64,000 nucleotides of DNA from Lachnospiraceae bacterium UBA7160 (lineage in GTDB: Bacteria; Bacillota; Clostridia; Lachnospirales; Lachnospiraceae). The translations under genes and the position numbers were made by a program. The notes beneath the pieces are model-generated. The model was not told the DNA's origin. It made no database searches and saw only the letters and a program-made list of their open reading frames with translations. Below are positions 36,691 through 45,356 of this stretch, in pieces (position 1 is the first letter of the stretch; each line of letters begins with the position of its first letter). The stretch covers positions 28,343 through 92,342 of the forward strand of contig DKWE01000060.1 in the NCBI GenBank assembly GCA_002491565.1, read 5' to 3'.

Positions 36691-37227
36691 ATGGCAGGAT
36701 ATAGAAAACTCAGCAGAACGGCGCCGCAGAGAAAGGCACTGCTTCGGAATCAGGTAACAGCTCTGATTTATAGAGGCAAGATCGTGACAACCGAGCAGAA
36801 AGCAAAGGAAGTTCGCAAAATCGCAGAGGGCCTGATCGCGATGGCAGTTCGTGAGAAGGACAACTTCGATACCGTGACAATTACCGCAAAGGTGCCGCGC
36901 AAGGATGCGGATGGCAAGCGCGTGAAAGAGGTTGTCAACGGCAAGAAGCGCACGCAGTATGATGAAGTGCAGAAGGAGATCAAGAAGGATCGTCCGAGCA
37001 GACTGCATGCACGCCGCCAGATGCTGAAAGTACTGTACCCGGTTACTGAGGTGCCGGCAGAGGCAGCAGGCAGAAAGAAGAACACGAAGGAAGTGGATCT
37101 GGTTGCGAAGCTGTTCGATGAGATTGCACCGAAGTATGCAGACCGCAACGGTGGTTATACCAGAATCGTAAAGATCGGCCAGCGCCGTGGTGATGGCGCG
37201 ATGGAGGTTGTGCTGGAGCTGGTATAA
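36691..37227 (+). CDS. rplQ: 50S ribosomal protein L17 (extended form)
   Basis: 178 residues against the usual roughly 115-130. The N-terminal core ([18 protein letters not shown]) and the C-terminal end ([21 protein letters not shown]) are standard. The extra length is a charged insert at about residues 75-145. Enlarged L17 seems common in this family of Clostridia. ATGGAGGA precedes the ATG at 36691. Last gene of the operon. Confidence 0.95.
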   Translation: MAGYRKLSRTAPQRKALLRNQVTALIYRGKIVTTEQKAKEVRKIAEGLIAMAVREKDNFDTVTITAKVPRKDADGKRVKEVVNGKKRTQYDEVQKEIKKDRPSRLHARRQMLKVLYPVTEVPAEAAGRKKNTKEVDLVAKLFDEIAPKYADRNGGYTRIVKIGQRRGDGAMEVVLELV

Positions 37228-37265
37228 AGTCCGGTCAGATGCGCTTAGAAAGATAGGAAGCTAAG

Positions 37266-37297
37266 GCAGGTTCTCAGGTTGGGGACCTGCTTTTTTT
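37266..37297 (+). terminator. Terminator of the ribosomal protein operon
   Basis: GCAGGT pairs with ACCTGC, extended by G-U pairs, and is followed by seven T. Marks the end of the alpha operon. Confidence 0.85.
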
Positions 37298-37415
37298 ATA
37301 TATCTATTTGTGTGCACTGCTGTTACTATTCACGATATCACTATACAGAGAAGTGTGAACTGCTGTATTGGCGTCACTCTGTCCTATACTTTTTCTGGAT
37401 TTTTACTGGTTCGTG

Positions 37416-37424
37416 TGGTATGAT
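37416..37424 (+). promoter_or_regulatory. Extended -10 promoter before the Lon-like ATPase gene
   Basis: TGG-TATGAT, an extended -10 with TATGAT at 37419-37424; the -35 (TGGATT) is weak. Confidence 0.45.
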
Positions 37425-37465
37425 AGAGAGCAGTAAGACGGGATGAGAAAAGGAGAGGCGAGAGT

Positions 37466-38950
37466 ATGCCAGTGTTTGATTTTAGCGAATCTCCAAAGGG
37501 GAATGGAGACGGCGTGTGTACCTATACGATTGTCCGGTCGGAGGAACAGACGGCGACTGCGGAGCGGCCCATGCTGCTTCTGGATAATGCGAAGCGTGCG
37601 TGGAAGCACCATTCGTGCGGAATGTTTACGAATCCGGTCAAGCGTTCTTCCTTCGAATTTAAAGAGGAGGACGGGGTATACGCGGCAGACATTTTGCAGA
37701 TTGACGCGCGCTTTGTGAGTCTGGTACGCTGGCTGGGAGAGAACCATATCAGTGTCCGGCTGTCTGGACAGAACCGGGCGGATGGCTACGCAGTCTACAA
37801 GATCCGGGAGACAGCATTTGGCGGTGGGACGAAGCTCTCAGCTGAGGACGGATTCCTGCAGTTTATGATCGGGCGGCTATTATCCTGCAGCGCGCCATCG
37901 GAGGAACAGGATGAGGACGAAGAGGAAGAAACTGCGGATCACATGAAGCTGACCAGCCTGCAGAGCATCACAGACTTCATGACCTGTGCGGGCAGGACGC
38001 TTCCGGACAATATCAGGCTGTGGGCGCGTCGGAATCTGGCGGTTGCCCGGTCAAATGAGGTATCTCCGGAGGAGCGTCGTCATGCGCAGCGCGCTCTTTC
38101 CATCATGATGAATATTCAGTGGAAGCATCAGTACTTTGAATCCATCGACCCGAAGGAGGCCCGCCGGATTCTGGACGAGGAGCTCTACGGGCTTGAGCGG
38201 GTGAAGCAGCGCATCATCGAGACGGTGATCCAGATCAACCGGACCCATACGCTTCCTGCTTACGGGATTCTGCTTGTTGGACCGGCAGGGACCGGGAAGT
38301 CACAGATCGCCTACGCAGTAGCGCGAATCCTCAAGCTGCCGTGGACGACTCTGGATATGAGTTCGATCCACGACCCGGAGCAGCTGACCGGCAGTGCGCG
38401 TGTCTATGCAAATGCGAAGCCAGGGATTATCCTGGAAGCATTTCTGGCAGCCGGCGAATCCAATCTTGTCTTCATTATCAATGAGCTGGACAAGGCATCC
38501 TCCGGCAAGGGAAGCGGGAATCCGGCGGATGTACTGCTGACGCTGCTGGACAATCTCGGCTTTACTGACAATTACATGGAGTGCATGGTGCCGACTTCGG
38601 GTGTTTACCCGATTGCGACCGCCAATGACAAGGAGAGGATCAGCGCGCCACTTATGTCGCGGTTTGCGGTCATCGATATCCCGGACTATACTCCGGAAGA
38701 AAAAAGGATTATTTTCTCCAGGTTTGCGCTGCCCAGAGTGCTACAGCGGATGGGACTGCATGAGGACGAGTGTATCATTGCGCCGGACGGTCTTGACGAG
38801 GTAATTCGCTATTATGCGGGCACGACAGGAATTCGCGGGCTGGAGCAGGCGGCAGAGCACATCGCAGCAAACGCGCTCTACCGGATCGAGGTAAGCGGCG
38901 TTCGTTCTGTGACTTACGATGCGGTGATGGTGCGGGAATTGCTCGCGTAG
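37466..38950 (+). CDS. Lon-like AAA+ ATPase without protease domain
   Basis: 494 residues. Residues 1-200 match nothing I recognise and include an acidic stretch (EEQDEDEEEE). The C-terminal part resembles the Lon ATPase: LDEELYGLERVKQRIIE leads into Walker A GPAGTGKS at 272-279, followed by FIINELDKAS as Walker B and IRGLEQAAEHIAANALYRIE as the lid. There is no S16 serine-lysine protease domain. It may be an unfoldase or a remodelling factor. It is a single gene, with its own promoter, placed between the ribosomal operon and araA. No function is assigned. Confidence 0.75.
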   Translation: MPVFDFSESPKGNGDGVCTYTIVRSEEQTATAERPMLLLDNAKRAWKHHSCGMFTNPVKRSSFEFKEEDGVYAADILQIDARFVSLVRWLGENHISVRLSGQNRADGYAVYKIRETAFGGGTKLSAEDGFLQFMIGRLLSCSAPSEEQDEDEEEETADHMKLTSLQSITDFMTCAGRTLPDNIRLWARRNLAVARSNEVSPEERRHAQRALSIMMNIQWKHQYFESIDPKEARRILDEELYGLERVKQRIIETVIQINRTHTLPAYGILLVGPAGTGKSQIAYAVARILKLPWTTLDMSSIHDPEQLTGSARVYANAKPGIILEAFLAAGESNLVFIINELDKASSGKGSGNPADVLLTLLDNLGFTDNYMECMVPTSGVYPIATANDKERISAPLMSRFAVIDIPDYTPEEKRIIFSRFALPRVLQRMGLHEDECIIAPDGLDEVIRYYAGTTGIRGLEQAAEHIAANALYRIEVSGVRSVTYDAVMVRELLA

Positions 38951-39072
38951 AGCTTGATCCCCTGTTGTTTGCGGGGGGCATATGATTTGGATATAGGTAT
39001 GCAATATGCAAATTGTTTGGCTTATAAAGTTTCACGTCTTTTACAGACAGTATGAGCAGCTTGCTGGCAGTT

Positions 39073-39093
39073 CGTCTGTCTGCCAGACAGACG
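39073..39093. promoter_or_regulatory. Palindrome in the araA leader
   Basis: CGTCTGTC, five bases, GACAGACG, followed by GGGGGGCTTTTA. It could be an operator or an attenuator hairpin about 36 bases before the araA start. Confidence 0.4.
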
Positions 39094-39128
39094 GGGGGCT
39101 TTTATAGTAATAGAAAGGAAGGTATCAT

Positions 39129-40625
39129 ATGAAAGCATCAAAGAATTACAAGTTTTGGTTTGCGACCGGGTCGCAGGATCTTTATGGGGATGAATGCCTC
39201 CGGAAAGTAGCGGAGCACTCGAAAATCATCGTTGAGAAGCTCAATGCTTCCGGTGTGCTGCCGTATGAAGTCGTCTGGAAGCCGACCCTGATCACGAATG
39301 AGGTCATCCGCCGCACATTTAATGAGGCGAATGCAGACGAGGAGTGCGCTGGCGTCATCACCTGGATGCACACTTTCTCACCGGCGAAGTCCTGGATCCT
39401 GGGCCTGCAGGAGTTCCGCAAGCCGCTGCTGCACCTTCATACACAGTTTAATGAGGAGATCCCATACGATACCATCGATATGGACTTCATGAACGAGAAC
39501 CAGTCCGCACACGGCGACCGTGAGTACGGCCACATTGTGACACGCATGGGCATCGAGCGCAAGGTCATCGTCGGACATTGGAATGACCGCCGCGTGCAGG
39601 AGCGGATCGCGTCCTGGATGCGCACAGCGATCGGTATCATGGAGAGCAGCCATATCCGTGTGATGCGTATTGCGGACAACATGCGCAACGTAGCCGTGAC
39701 CGAGGGCGACAAGGTTGAGGCTCAGATTAAGTTCGGCTGGGAGATCGACGCATATCCGGTCAACGAGATCGCAGAGGCGGTTCAGGCTGTTGGCAAAGCA
39801 GATGTCGATACACTGGTAGAAGAATATTACGACAAGTATGAAATTCTCCTGGAGGGCAGAGATGCGCAGGAGTTCCGCAGACATGTAGCAGTACAGGCGC
39901 AGATCGAGATCGGCTTTGAGCGTTTCCTGGAGGAAAAGAATTATCAGGCGATCGTGACGCACTTCGGAGATCTCGGCGCTCTGCAGCAGCTTCCGGGATT
40001 GGCGATCCAGCGCCTGATGGAGAAGGGCTATGGATTTGGCGGAGAGGGTGACTGGAAGACAGCGGCAATGGTGCGTCTGATGAAGATCATGACACAGAAT
40101 GTACCGAACGCAAAGGGAACCTCTTTCATGGAGGATTACACCTACAATCTCGTTCCAGGCAAGGAAGGCGTATTGGAGGCGCATATGCTTGAGGTTTGCC
40201 CGACCATCGCGGACGGCCCGGTCAAGATCAAGGTAAATCCGCTTTCCATGGGCAACCGGGAGGATCCGGCGCGTCTCGTATTCACATCGAAGGAAGGACC
40301 GGCGATTGCCACCTCTCTGATCGATATGGGCAATCGTTTCCGCCTGATCATCAATAGTGTGGACTGCAAGAAGCCGGAAAAGGAGATGCCAAAGCTTCCG
40401 GTAGCGACCGCGTTCTGGACGCCGCAGCCGGATCTGGCGACTGGCGCTGAGGCGTGGATTCTGGCAGGCGGCGCGCACCACACCGCATTCTCCTACGATC
40501 TGACCGCGGAGCAGATGGGCGACTGGGCGGCAGCGATGGGCATCGAGGCAGTCTTTATCGACAAAGATACGACCATCCGCAGCCTGAAGAATGAGCTGAG
40601 ATGGAATTCTATCTATTATAGATAG
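39129..40625 (+). CDS. araA: L-arabinose isomerase
   Basis: Converts L-arabinose to L-ribulose in the cytoplasm; 498 residues, full length. The start WFATGSQDLYG, the WMHTFSPAKSWI block and the HTQFNEEIPYDTIDMDFMNENQSAHGDREY region are characteristic. Kinase, epimerase and transporter genes of the arabinose pathway are not adjacent, so it is an isolated gene with its own leader. GAAAGGAAGG precedes the ATG. Confidence 0.95.
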   Translation: MKASKNYKFWFATGSQDLYGDECLRKVAEHSKIIVEKLNASGVLPYEVVWKPTLITNEVIRRTFNEANADEECAGVITWMHTFSPAKSWILGLQEFRKPLLHLHTQFNEEIPYDTIDMDFMNENQSAHGDREYGHIVTRMGIERKVIVGHWNDRRVQERIASWMRTAIGIMESSHIRVMRIADNMRNVAVTEGDKVEAQIKFGWEIDAYPVNEIAEAVQAVGKADVDTLVEEYYDKYEILLEGRDAQEFRRHVAVQAQIEIGFERFLEEKNYQAIVTHFGDLGALQQLPGLAIQRLMEKGYGFGGEGDWKTAAMVRLMKIMTQNVPNAKGTSFMEDYTYNLVPGKEGVLEAHMLEVCPTIADGPVKIKVNPLSMGNREDPARLVFTSKEGPAIATSLIDMGNRFRLIINSVDCKKPEKEMPKLPVATAFWTPQPDLATGAEAWILAGGAHHTAFSYDLTAEQMGDWAAAMGIEAVFIDKDTTIRSLKNELRWNSIYYR

Positions 40626-40690
40626 GATCAGAGGCTTTTTCAACTATCCTCTGGAATGATACTTTACTGGAAAAATAAATAGCAATAGAA

Positions 40691-40789
40691 GAGGGTGTTG
40701 CAGAACTGCCGGAATCTACATTCTATGGTATATAACCGCTCGGTTACACTACCAGAGTTTGTGGCCTTGGAGTATTTTGCAGCACCCTC
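40691..40789. repeat. Palindromic intergenic repeat, copy A
   Basis: About 99 bases with terminal arms GAGGGTGTTGCA and TGCAGCACCCTC and an inner hairpin TAACCG-CT-CGGTTA. Copy B at 61972-62066 shares both ends, the central CTATGGTA and the right-hand GTATTTTGCAGCA. Followed by TTT, so it may also terminate araA. Confidence 0.75.
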
Positions 40790-40869
40790 TTTCCCTATCA
40801 TTTCTGTCAGTGATCAAATTTTGGAAAATACACAAAAAGTTGAACCTGTTACTCTATTATTTTTCGGCT

Positions 40870-40897
40870 TTGCAAATGCGAATAAAATGGATATAAT
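40870..40897 (+). promoter_or_regulatory. Promoter of aroK
   Basis: -35 TTGCAA (40870-40875), a 16-base spacer and -10 TATAAT (40892-40897). Confidence 0.75.
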
Positions 40898-40934
40898 GGA
40901 GTCCGGAATTATGTTTGGAAAGAATGGAGAAGCT

Positions 40935-41444
40935 ATGAAAAATAACATTTTTTTAATTGGTTTCATGGGAGCAGGGAAATCTTCTGTAGCACATGTTCTG
41001 CATCGCAGGTATGGGAAGCGGCTGATTGAGATGGACGAGCAGATCGAGAAACAGGAGGGCCGAAAGATATCTGAGATCTTTGCGTCGGACGGGGAAGCGT
41101 ACTTTCGCGGGCTGGAGACTGCGCTGCTGCGCGCTCTGGAGGGAGAGAGGGATGTGGTTGTCTCGTGCGGAGGAGGCGTTCCTCTGCGCTCGTGCAACGT
41201 AGAAGCAATGCGCGAAAGCGGCTGCATTGTATATCTCGCCGCGCGCCCGGAGACCATCTACGAACGTGTCAGGGATTCGCACAACCGTCCGCTTCTGGAG
41301 GGGAATATGTCTGTTTCCTACATACGCACGCTCATGGAAAAACGGCTTCCGGCATATCTCGCTGCTGCGGATGTGACCATTGAAACTGACGGCAAGTCTA
41401 TGGGGACAATTGCAGCCGAGATTGTCCGGGCAATTGCACAGTAA
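40935..41444 (+). CDS. aroK: Shikimate kinase
   Basis: ATP-dependent phosphorylation of shikimate in aromatic amino acid synthesis; 169 residues. Walker A GFMGAGKSS near residue 8, the DxD-type shikimate site EMDEQIE, and SCGGGVPLR are present. The start is ATG 40935 (MKNNIFLIG). The 80-codon upstream extension lacks a ribosome site. It stands alone rather than in an aro cluster. Confidence 0.92.
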   Translation: MKNNIFLIGFMGAGKSSVAHVLHRRYGKRLIEMDEQIEKQEGRKISEIFASDGEAYFRGLETALLRALEGERDVVVSCGGGVPLRSCNVEAMRESGCIVYLAARPETIYERVRDSHNRPLLEGNMSVSYIRTLMEKRLPAYLAAADVTIETDGKSMGTIAAEIVRAIAQ

Positions 41445-41484
41445 CCAATCACCTTCTGTATATTTTTGGCATTTTAGTCTGGAA

Positions 41485-41513
41485 TTGTGCTTTTTTGTAT
41501 GGTAAGATATACA
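41485..41513 (+). promoter_or_regulatory. Candidate promoter of the GGDEF/EAL gene
   Basis: -35 TTGTGC (41485-41490), a 17-base spacer and -10 TATACA (41508-41513). Confidence 0.45.
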
Positions 41514-41626
41514 GATAGAGGGGAATGGAAGGTGTGCGGAGCTATTCTGCATGCTGCACTCCATTGATATTTGAGCGTGGAATGCACTGAGAGAAAAGGG
41601 AGTCAGGCTGGAAAGGGTTGCAGAGG

Positions 41627-44600
41627 ATGGACAGACAGAAAGAACAGCTAATCATAAAGGCGATATCAGACAGCTATATGTCGATGCATCTGCTTGATAT
41701 GAAGAAGGGCACTTATGAAGAACTGTACGCAGTTCCTGCGATACATCAGGAGCTGGACGGGCGCGGGCAGGTCAGGGAGACATTTAAGACGATGCTCGGC
41801 CATCTGGTCCGGAGCGAGAATTTACAGGAAGTGCTGGAATATATGGATTTAGAGGTTCTGGGCAGGAATATCCGTGACGGCGGCAAGAAAGAATGTGAAT
41901 TTCTCAGTGTCTACGGAGGGTGGCGCAGGCTGCGTCTTTTGCCTGTATCCTGGGCGGAGGATGGGACTCCTGCGACCGGAATTCTGATGATTGAGTGTAT
42001 CGACGAAGAAAAAGAACGCGAGTCAGAGTACCGGAAGCGCCTGGAGGATGCCATCCGGTTGAACGAGCGATTGAAATATGTCGATGAGCTGACAGGCTGT
42101 CTGAATAAGCAGGGCTTTTTTTCCTGGGTAAAAAAGAAGCTGAAGAAGCATCCTGAACGGCAATATGTGGTTTGCTACAGCGATATCAGCAACTTAGGCT
42201 ATGTCAACAGCACCTCCGGCTATGAAATTGGCAATCAGCTTCTCCGCAGATGGGCTGCCTATATGAAGGAATCTCTCGCGGAGGATGAGACCTTTGCGCG
42301 TATTTCCGGCGACTGTTTTGCCACGTTTCTGCGGATGGATAATGCAGGACGCAAGCAGGAGATCGAGGAGCTCTATGAAAAAGTAAGTAAACAGGTCAAT
42401 GATTATTTCCAGCAGTTTGACCGTCATTTCTATGTCAATATATATACCGGGATCTATATGATTACGCAGAAGGATCTTCTGGACTTCTCAGTGGAACGGA
42501 TGCTGAACAGCGCCGCGATTGCGCAGAAGAATGCCAAAGATACCGGCGGAAACAAGATCTCTTATTTCAACAATGATCAGTGGGAAAGGCGGTGGCGCAA
42601 CATCGCCATCAAGCAGCACCTGTCTTCTGCCATCGAGGACGGCGAGATCGAGGCGTGGATCCAGCCGCAGTATGACTACCAGGCGAATAAGATTATCGGT
42701 GCGGAAGTATTGTGCAGGTGGAACAGCTCCTTTATGGGGAAGATTTCCCCGGCAGAATTTATCCCGGTGTTGGAGGAGAGCGGCCAGGTATTCGAACTGG
42801 ATCTGTTCATGTGGGAGCAGGCGTGCAAATTTATGCGCAAATGTCTGGATAAGGAGGGCTGTGAACTGGTGCCGCTTTCTGTAAATATTTCCAGACGTGA
42901 TATCATGGAGGAAAATCTCGGGGATTGTCTGCAGTCGCTGCTGAAAAAGTATGATCTGAGCCCGGAAGTCCTCCGGCTGGAAATCACAGAAAGCGCCTAT
43001 ATGAAGGAGCCTGAGAAACTGATTGAGCGTGTGCAGGAGCTGCAGAATATGGGCTTCATCATTGAGATGGACGATTTCGGCAGCGGATATTCTTCTCTGA
43101 ATATGCTCAAAGAGGTGCCGGTCGATATTTTGAAGATGGATTTGCACTTCCTTGCCCACAACGGACAGGGACGCAGGGGCGGCGGCAATATTATCAGCTC
43201 TGTCATCCGTCTCGCACAGGGGCTCAACATCGCGGTGATTGCAGAAGGCGTTGAGACAATGGAGCAGTCGGATCTGCTGAAGAATATGGGCTGCTTTATG
43301 ATGCAGGGGTATTATTTTGCGAAGCCAATGCCGATGAAATCTTTTGAGGAGCTTCTCCAGACGGAGGAGACAGGCAAGATGCGCGGCAAGTTTGTGGATG
43401 ACAATCTTGTCTATATTTATGACATCATGGATACGGACAGCAAGAGCTCCTACATTTTTAATCATTTCAGCAATGCGTCGGCCGTGCTGGAATTTGACGG
43501 GGATCATGTGGAACTCATGTGTGTCAATGATGAGTATCTGCATACTCTTGGGGATTATGAGGGAATCAGCAGGCAGCATATGAAGGACGGACTGTACCTC
43601 GTGCAGGAGGAGGACCGGGCGCTTGTCAAGGAAGCGATATACGAGTCAATTGAGAAAGGACGCGCAGAGTGCGAGATTTTTCTGAAGCGGACAGCGCGCT
43701 GGGTGCGTGTGACGCTGCGGCATGTATTTAAGAGCCGCTCAGCAGATTACTTTTTCTGCGAAGTGGTGAATACGACAGAGGAGCATCGTCTGACTGTGCA
43801 GCTTAACAATCTGATGGAGGAAGTCAACAAGCAGATCAATCTGCTTCCGGTCGGCGCATTCCGCTATGAGGCGGATGGAAAGCAGGAGTTTGCGTTTATC
43901 AGCGACGGCATGCTCTCCCTGCTAAAGTATCCGACGGTAGAGGCATTCCGCCGGAAATTTCACAATAACTTTCCGGAGATGATCTGCGCAGAAGACCGCG
44001 AGCGTGTGCTGCGGGAAATCGATGAGCAGATCGCGTGCACCGGCAGCTATGATTACTGCGAGTACCGTATTGAGACTGGAGATGGGACGCTGAAATGGGT
44101 GTACGACCATGGACGGCTTCTGACCGATGAAAACGGGAAAAAGTGGTTCTACGTTGTGATCGCGGATCTGGATCAGGTGAAACGGGAACGGCAGGAGAAG
44201 CTCTGGCAGGAGAAGAAATATCAGACGCTCGCGATGGTGCCGGGCGTGAACATGTTTGAGTATGACTGGGAAAGCGACTGCCTGCGGATGGACATGGTCA
44301 AAAAGAACGGTCGGCCGCGCACGATTTCTATAGAGCACTATCTGGAGCAAATGGATGCGTGCGGCTGGGCGGCAAAGGAGACAACGGAGGTCATTCGCAA
44401 GGCGTTTGAGGAGGCATCCCAGAAAGTCGTAAGCGGATCGTTCCGGTACGATGGACGCTTTGAAGGCGAGGAAATGCGGAATTACCGGTGCTTCTATGCA
44501 AGTGTTGCCGACGAGAACGGGAAAATTATCCGGATCGTCGGAAATGCGGCGAATATTGAGCAGGAGGCGCGGGAGATGTCTGGGTGGCGCGAACGTGCGC

Positions 44601-45067
44601 TGCGTGACAATATGACGGGGCTTTTGAATCATGATGCGACCATAGAGGCAATCCAGAGGCTGCTGTCGATCCACAGGGGCGGCGTGCTGATGATGCTGGA
44701 TGTGGATAACTTCAAGCAGATTAATGATACGAGGGGACATTTGTTCGGCGATAAGGTGTTGAAGCAGATTGCAGGGCTTTTGGCAGAAAAATTCCGCAAG
44801 ACGGATGTCGTTGGCCGGTTCGGCGGGGACGAGTTCGCCATTTTCCTGCCGGAGGTGGGCGACCGTGATTTCGCTGCGGAGAAAGGACAGGAGGTTGCCG
44901 AGGCGCTGAAGAGTATCGAGATTGCGGAAAACAGGACAGTACATGTGAGCATTGGCATTGCGGTAGATGATACCGGCGAAATTTCTGCGGAGAAGCTGCT
45001 GAATCAGGCAGATACGCTGTTGTATGACGCGAAGGCAAAGGGGAAAAACTGCATACGAATGGAATAA
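41627..45067 (+). CDS. Cyclic-di-GMP enzyme: PAS / GGDEF-like / EAL / PAS / PAS / GGDEF
   Basis: 1146 residues, no membrane segment or signal peptide. Order: an N-terminal PAS-like region; a GGDEF domain (about 150-320) whose signature is degraded to SGDCF; an EAL phosphodiesterase domain (about 340-590) with EVL in place of EAL but the Glu kept and DDFGSGYSSL intact; two or three PAS-like regions (about 630-970); and a C-terminal GGDEF domain (about 985-1146) with intact RFGGDEF and an RKTD inhibitory site five residues before it. It can probably both make and degrade cyclic-di-GMP under PAS control. ATG 41627 has GAAAGGG nine bases upstream. Confidence 0.9.
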   Translation: MDRQKEQLIIKAISDSYMSMHLLDMKKGTYEELYAVPAIHQELDGRGQVRETFKTMLGHLVRSENLQEVLEYMDLEVLGRNIRDGGKKECEFLSVYGGWRRLRLLPVSWAEDGTPATGILMIECIDEEKERESEYRKRLEDAIRLNERLKYVDELTGCLNKQGFFSWVKKKLKKHPERQYVVCYSDISNLGYVNSTSGYEIGNQLLRRWAAYMKESLAEDETFARISGDCFATFLRMDNAGRKQEIEELYEKVSKQVNDYFQQFDRHFYVNIYTGIYMITQKDLLDFSVERMLNSAAIAQKNAKDTGGNKISYFNNDQWERRWRNIAIKQHLSSAIEDGEIEAWIQPQYDYQANKIIGAEVLCRWNSSFMGKISPAEFIPVLEESGQVFELDLFMWEQACKFMRKCLDKEGCELVPLSVNISRRDIMEENLGDCLQSLLKKYDLSPEVLRLEITESAYMKEPEKLIERVQELQNMGFIIEMDDFGSGYSSLNMLKEVPVDILKMDLHFLAHNGQGRRGGGNIISSVIRLAQGLNIAVIAEGVETMEQSDLLKNMGCFMMQGYYFAKPMPMKSFEELLQTEETGKMRGKFVDDNLVYIYDIMDTDSKSSYIFNHFSNASAVLEFDGDHVELMCVNDEYLHTLGDYEGISRQHMKDGLYLVQEEDRALVKEAIYESIEKGRAECEIFLKRTARWVRVTLRHVFKSRSADYFFCEVVNTTEEHRLTVQLNNLMEEVNKQINLLPVGAFRYEADGKQEFAFISDGMLSLLKYPTVEAFRRKFHNNFPEMICAEDRERVLREIDEQIACTGSYDYCEYRIETGDGTLKWVYDHGRLLTDENGKKWFYVVIADLDQVKRERQEKLWQEKKYQTLAMVPGVNMFEYDWESDCLRMDMVKKNGRPRTISIEHYLEQMDACGWAAKETTEVIRKAFEEASQKVVSGSFRYDGRFEGEEMRNYRCFYASVADENGKIIRIVGNAANIEQEAREMSGWRERALRDNMTGLLNHDATIEAIQRLLSIHRGGVLMMLDVDNFKQINDTRGHLFGDKVLKQIAGLLAEKFRKTDVVGRFGGDEFAIFLPEVGDRDFAAEKGQEVAEALKSIEIAENRTVHVSIGIAVDDTGEISAEKLLNQADTLLYDAKAKGKNCIRME

Positions 45068-45356
45068 ACGATTGCAGTTTAACAATCAGGCAGGGAGGCA
45101 TGTCCACTTCTCTGGATATTGGCTGAGCTGATATGGAACAATAGAAGTATAGATGGGAAGAAATGGTGCATACTAAACAGAGAGTCATCTTGTTAAGGTT
45201 TGGCTGGCCTGGCCCGGGAGTAAGTCTGGATGTATCGGAGGGAGTTAGACGGGCTTTTCCAGGCAGAGGCTGGCTGGCCTGCAGCGTTATTTCAATATGG
45301 GGCGGCGGATTGCGCAGGGTGGAACGCCGTTTCCTAAAAGAAAAAGGAGACGTGTC

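Larger units (their letters stand above)
40626..40934 (+). other. 309-base intergenic region between araA and aroK
   Basis: Holds the palindromic element copy A (40691-40789) and the aroK promoter (40870-40897). No protein gene is evident; the upstream extension of the aroK frame has no ribosome site and passes through the repeat. Confidence 0.7.

Noticed and set aside
45068..45356. Antiterminator (RAT) site or riboswitch in the PTS leader
   Set aside because: Only a repeated TGGCTGGCCTG was seen; no terminator with competing antiterminator could be drawn.
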